Positions 61,677 through 64,000 of a stretch of 64,000 bases of DNA are shown piece by piece. The notes beneath the pieces are model-generated. The model had not been told where the DNA came from. It searched no databases and saw nothing but the letters and a program-made list of their open reading frames with translations. Each line of letters starts with the position of its first letter. Position 1 is the first letter of the stretch. The position numbers and the translations under genes were made by a program. The DNA is from Oscillospiraceae bacterium (GTDB lineage: Bacteria; Bacillota; Clostridia; Oscillospirales; Acutalibacteraceae): NCBI GenBank assembly GCA_012520505.1, contig JAAYOC010000021.1:62001-126000 (forward strand). Reading direction: 5' to 3'.

Positions 61677-62675
61677 TTGGCGGGAAATATAAACACGAAA
61701 ATTAAACTTTTACGACTTTATGATATTCTTTGCGAAAAAACGGATGAGGAAAATCCGATGTCTGCAAATGACATTTGCAAAGAATTATCTTTTTACGGAA
61801 TTAATGCGGAACGCAAATCAATATACAACGATATTTTAGTTTTACAAGAATACGGATATGACATAATAAAAGCTTCCGGTTCGAAGAAAGGGTTTTATCT
61901 CGGAGAGAGAGATTACCAGCTTGCAGAGGTTCGCCTTTTAGTTGATGCAGTTCAATCTGCAAAATTTATTACGGAATCTAAGACTGAGGAGCTTATTGCA
62001 AAGATTATGCATAGGCTTTCTAAATCGCAGAAGAAAATGCTCGGTGGTCAGGTGTATGTGGACCACAGGAATAAACGTGGTAATGAGAAAATCTATTATG
62101 CAATAGATGCTTTAGCGCACGCGGTCGAAGAAGGGTGCAAGGTTCGCATTCATTACACTAAGCGTAGAATTGAGACGGGGGAACAGCCGAAGAATGAGGA
62201 ACATATTTATACCGTCTCACCCTATGCGCTTATTTGGGCGAACGACCATTATTATCTTGTCTGCAACAATGCAAAATATGACAATCTTATGCATTTGCGT
62301 ATAGACAAGATAACTTCTGTGGCACCTCTCGATGAGCGTGCGCGTTCACTTAGCGAAGTGTCGCAGTATAAGGGCAAATTTGACGCAGCGGATTATTCTT
62401 CAAAAGTGTTTAATATGTTCGCGGGTGAAGAGGAACGTATTATTATTCGTTGCGTGAATTCTCTTTGGGATGCTGTCCGCGATCGATTTGGTGAAGATGT
62501 TAGAGTATTTGAGCGCACAGATGATACGTTTACAATTGCGGTTAATGCAGCTGTATCTGAAGGACTTATTTCTTGGATTATGCAATATGGTGAAGATATG
62601 GTGGTTGAGAAACCTATATCGCTACGTGAAGCCGTGTTATCTAAAGCTAAGGCTTTGGTGAAGGCTTATGAATAA
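61677..62675 (+). CDS. WYL-domain transcriptional regulator
   Basis: An N-terminal winged helix-turn-helix (residues ~8-65; KLLRLYDILCEKTDEENPMSANDICKELSFYGI...ERKSIYNDILVLQEYGYDI) is followed by a WYL domain (~140-235; VHYTKRR-like, YTVSPYALIWANDHYYLVCNNAKYDNLMHLRIDKI) and a C-terminal WCX-like extension. Such regulators sense ligands or nucleic acids through the WYL fold. The target is unknown. The start is a TTG 8 nt after AGAGGTG. It overlaps queH by 8 bp, but a direct control of queH is not implied. Confidence 0.88.
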   Translation: MAGNINTKIKLLRLYDILCEKTDEENPMSANDICKELSFYGINAERKSIYNDILVLQEYGYDIIKASGSKKGFYLGERDYQLAEVRLLVDAVQSAKFITESKTEELIAKIMHRLSKSQKKMLGGQVYVDHRNKRGNEKIYYAIDALAHAVEEGCKVRIHYTKRRIETGEQPKNEEHIYTVSPYALIWANDHYYLVCNNAKYDNLMHLRIDKITSVAPLDERARSLSEVSQYKGKFDAADYSSKVFNMFAGEEERIIIRCVNSLWDAVRDRFGEDVRVFERTDDTFTIAVNAAVSEGLISWIMQYGEDMVVEKPISLREAVLSKAKALVKAYE

Positions 62676-63288
62676 GAACGATGAAAGTAAAAGAAACTAT
62701 CAGGCAGAGTTAGAAGAGATCATTGCTTCCCTTTCCAAACAACAAAATTCTAAGCGTCCAACATTGTTATTACACTCGTGTTGTGGACCGTGTTCGTCGT
62801 ATGTTTTGGAGTATTTGTCCGGGTATTTCGATATTACTGTTTTGTATTTTAATCCGTGTATTTTTCCGGCGGATGAGTATATGCACAGATTGGAGGTTCA
62901 AAAAGATTTAATTAAGCAGATGAATGAAGTGGGCTACGCAATTTCTTTTGTAGGTATGCCTTATGCCTATGAGTCGTTTTTGAAACTGATTGCGGGAACG
63001 GAAAAAGCTTCCGAAGGTGGGGAGCGATGTACTATTTGTTTCAAACAAAGGCTTTCTATGTTAGCATCAAAGGCTTCGATGGACAATTTTGATTATTGTT
63101 GTTCAACTTTGACTGTATCGCCTTACAAAAATGCAGAAGTTATAAATGAAATTGGGGAAAGCTTAACTTCGAAATGGTTGCCATCTGACTTTAAAAAAAA
63201 GGGAGGATATAAACGTTCAATAGAACTCAGTGAAAAATACAGCCTTTACAGGCAAGATTATTGTGGTTGTGAATTTTCTATGAGATAG
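62668..63288 (+). CDS. queH: Epoxyqueuosine reductase QueH
   Basis: QueH makes the final step of queuosine formation in tRNA, reducing epoxyqueuosine. Family cysteines are visible: LLLHSCCGPCSSYVLEYL, RCTICFKQRL, and YRQDYCGCEFS at the C-terminus. YCCSTLTVSPYKNAEVINEIG and KKGGYKRSIELSEKY also match. The 206-residue length is normal for QueH, which is unrelated to QueG. It is cytoplasmic and translationally coupled to the WYL regulator gene. Confidence 0.93.
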   Translation: MNKNDESKRNYQAELEEIIASLSKQQNSKRPTLLLHSCCGPCSSYVLEYLSGYFDITVLYFNPCIFPADEYMHRLEVQKDLIKQMNEVGYAISFVGMPYAYESFLKLIAGTEKASEGGERCTICFKQRLSMLASKASMDNFDYCCSTLTVSPYKNAEVINEIGESLTSKWLPSDFKKKGGYKRSIELSEKYSLYRQDYCGCEFSMR

Positions 63289-63400
63289 CTACAAAAGATA
63301 AGGCTGGCAAATTTTATAATGGAACGAATGCAAAATTTTCAGTATTGCATTTGGGCTATTTAATCAAAAGCAAAAAAACTTTTATAAAAGGAGGGTTACG

Positions 63401-63946
63401 ATGAAAGAGCACAATGAAAAAACTTGTTGTTGCTACTGCGATGAGGACAAACGCGAAGAGTACGAAAAAATTGCGAATGTCATCGACTTCTACAAAGGTA
63501 GAGAAGGTTGCCTAATTCAGGTTCTTCATGCTGCCCAAGAAATTTATGGGTACTTGCCTTTGGAAGTGCAGAAATTTATTGCCGACAAAATGGATTTACA
63601 TTTGTCGGAAGTTTCAGGTGTTGTAACTTTTTATTCTTTCTTCTCAACGAAAGAAAGAGGAAAACACACCCTGAGGGTTTGTATGGGTACCGCTTGTTAT
63701 GTTAGGGGCGGTAAAAAACTGGTCGAAGCTTTAGAGGAGATGCTTAATGTTAAGGCCGGCGAAACTACTGAAGATAAAATGTTTACCTTCGAAATCGCTC
63801 GCTGCATCGGAGCTTGCGGACTGGGACCTGCGGTTATGATTGATGATAAGGTATATAAGCAGGTTAGCCCGGCAAAACTTCGTTCTATCATTGACGAATA
63901 CTACAATGACGAAGAAGAAGAGGAAGAGGGAGGTGGCGAAGAATGA
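63401..63946 (+). CDS. NuoE-like [2Fe-2S] subunit of NADH dehydrogenase or bifurcating hydrogenase
   Basis: This thioredoxin-like ferredoxin subunit has the four cluster cysteines in CMGTACYVRGG and ARCIGACGLGPA. GCLIQVLHAAQEIYGYLPLEVQKFIADKMDLHLSEVSGVVTFYSFFS is the NuoE/HndA N-terminal helix region. An acidic tail ends the protein. AAAGGAGGG precedes the ATG. A second gene starts in the ATGA overlap, whose product looks like the small HndB-type ferredoxin, so an HndABCD-type electron-bifurcating hydrogenase is more likely than a full Nuo complex. Confidence 0.9.
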   Translation: MKEHNEKTCCCYCDEDKREEYEKIANVIDFYKGREGCLIQVLHAAQEIYGYLPLEVQKFIADKMDLHLSEVSGVVTFYSFFSTKERGKHTLRVCMGTACYVRGGKKLVEALEEMLNVKAGETTEDKMFTFEIARCIGACGLGPAVMIDDKVYKQVSPAKLRSIIDEYYNDEEEEEEGGGEE

Positions 63947-64000
63947 TGGTCAATACCCTTTCTGATTTGCAAAAGATCAAAGAAGAGTATATTGCCAAGA
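63943..64000 (+). CDS. Start of an HndB-like ferredoxin subunit (cut by window end)
   Basis: Only 19 codons are visible (MMVNTLSDLQKIKEEYIAK). GGGAGGTGG lies upstream and the ATG overlaps the previous stop. The pattern SLxDLxKIKEE is typical of the short ferredoxin-domain subunit that follows NuoE in Hnd operons. Too little is visible to be certain. Confidence 0.6.
   Translation, partial: MMVNTLSDLQKIKEEYIAK

Noticed and set aside
1-64000. CRISPR arrays, prophage or insertion sequences
   Set aside because: No regularly spaced identical repeats, transposase, integrase or phage structural genes were seen; the repeats present are short and simple.

Overview
The window is about 64 kb of AT-rich chromosome from a low-GC Gram-positive bacterium, most likely class Clostridia. 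The evidence is the strong AGGAGG-type ribosome binding sites, frequent TTG starts, a class D-like sortase, LytR-CpsA-Psr and bacterial tyrosine kinase (CpsB/C/D) genes, a LicA/LicB choline operon, and an Hnd/Nuo-type hydrogenase subunit at the right edge. I cannot name the genus. No phage, insertion sequence or CRISPR array is visible.

Layout. 1-2.1 kb: the C-terminal end of a secreted-type lipase, a DUF805 membrane protein with a zinc ribbon, and a small DUF4236 protein. 2.3-5.9 kb: an operon for ABC-type polysaccharide export (permease, ATPase), a nucleotidyltransferase and an anchored C39-like cysteine peptidase, facing a sortase gene. 6.9-11.2 kb: late cobalamin synthesis (TIM-barrel protein, cobT, cobU, cobS, a degenerate second cobU-like gene, cobC), then rpsT. 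11.6-15.8 kb, minus strand: a GH13 oligo-1,6-glucosidase and a superfamily 2 helicase with an unusual membrane-spanning segment.

16-41 kb is a large cell-surface polysaccharide locus. It holds an LCP ligase with an apparent frameshift, CpsC/CpsD/CpsB, a bacillosamine-type module (aminotransferase, PglC-, PglD- and PglA-like), a damaged stretch where a truncated glycosyltransferase runs into a truncated licC, then licA and licB, a CDP-glycerol-type transferase, a CPBP protease, a YidC-alkaline-phosphatase fusion, several glycosyltransferases, a Wzy-like polymerase, a pyruvyltransferase-like protein, a Wzx flippase, a ferredoxin/F420-type protein and a second initiating sugar transferase. The last has its own promoter inside a perfect inverted repeat.

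41-42.3 kb: a macrodomain protein and thiamine diphosphokinase. 42.6-56 kb: a long phosphonate operon with a phnDCEE transporter and the C-P lyase core phnGHIJK-M-L. It continues with a PHP phosphoesterase that probably replaces PhnP, an iron-type alcohol dehydrogenase resembling phosphonoacetaldehyde reductase, and a PhnX-PhnW fusion. The cell could therefore use broad-range phosphonates through C-P lyase and 2-aminoethylphosphonate through phosphonatase. 56-64 kb: a cytoplasmic-type 5'-nucleotidase, a multidomain EAL protein with a broken GGDEF motif, tRNA-Leu(UAG), a WYL regulator, queH, and the start of an NADH/ferredoxin hydrogenase operon cut by the window edge.

Functions are assigned from recognisable motifs and neighbourhood only; no database search was run. 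Promoters and operators are predictions from sequence pattern.
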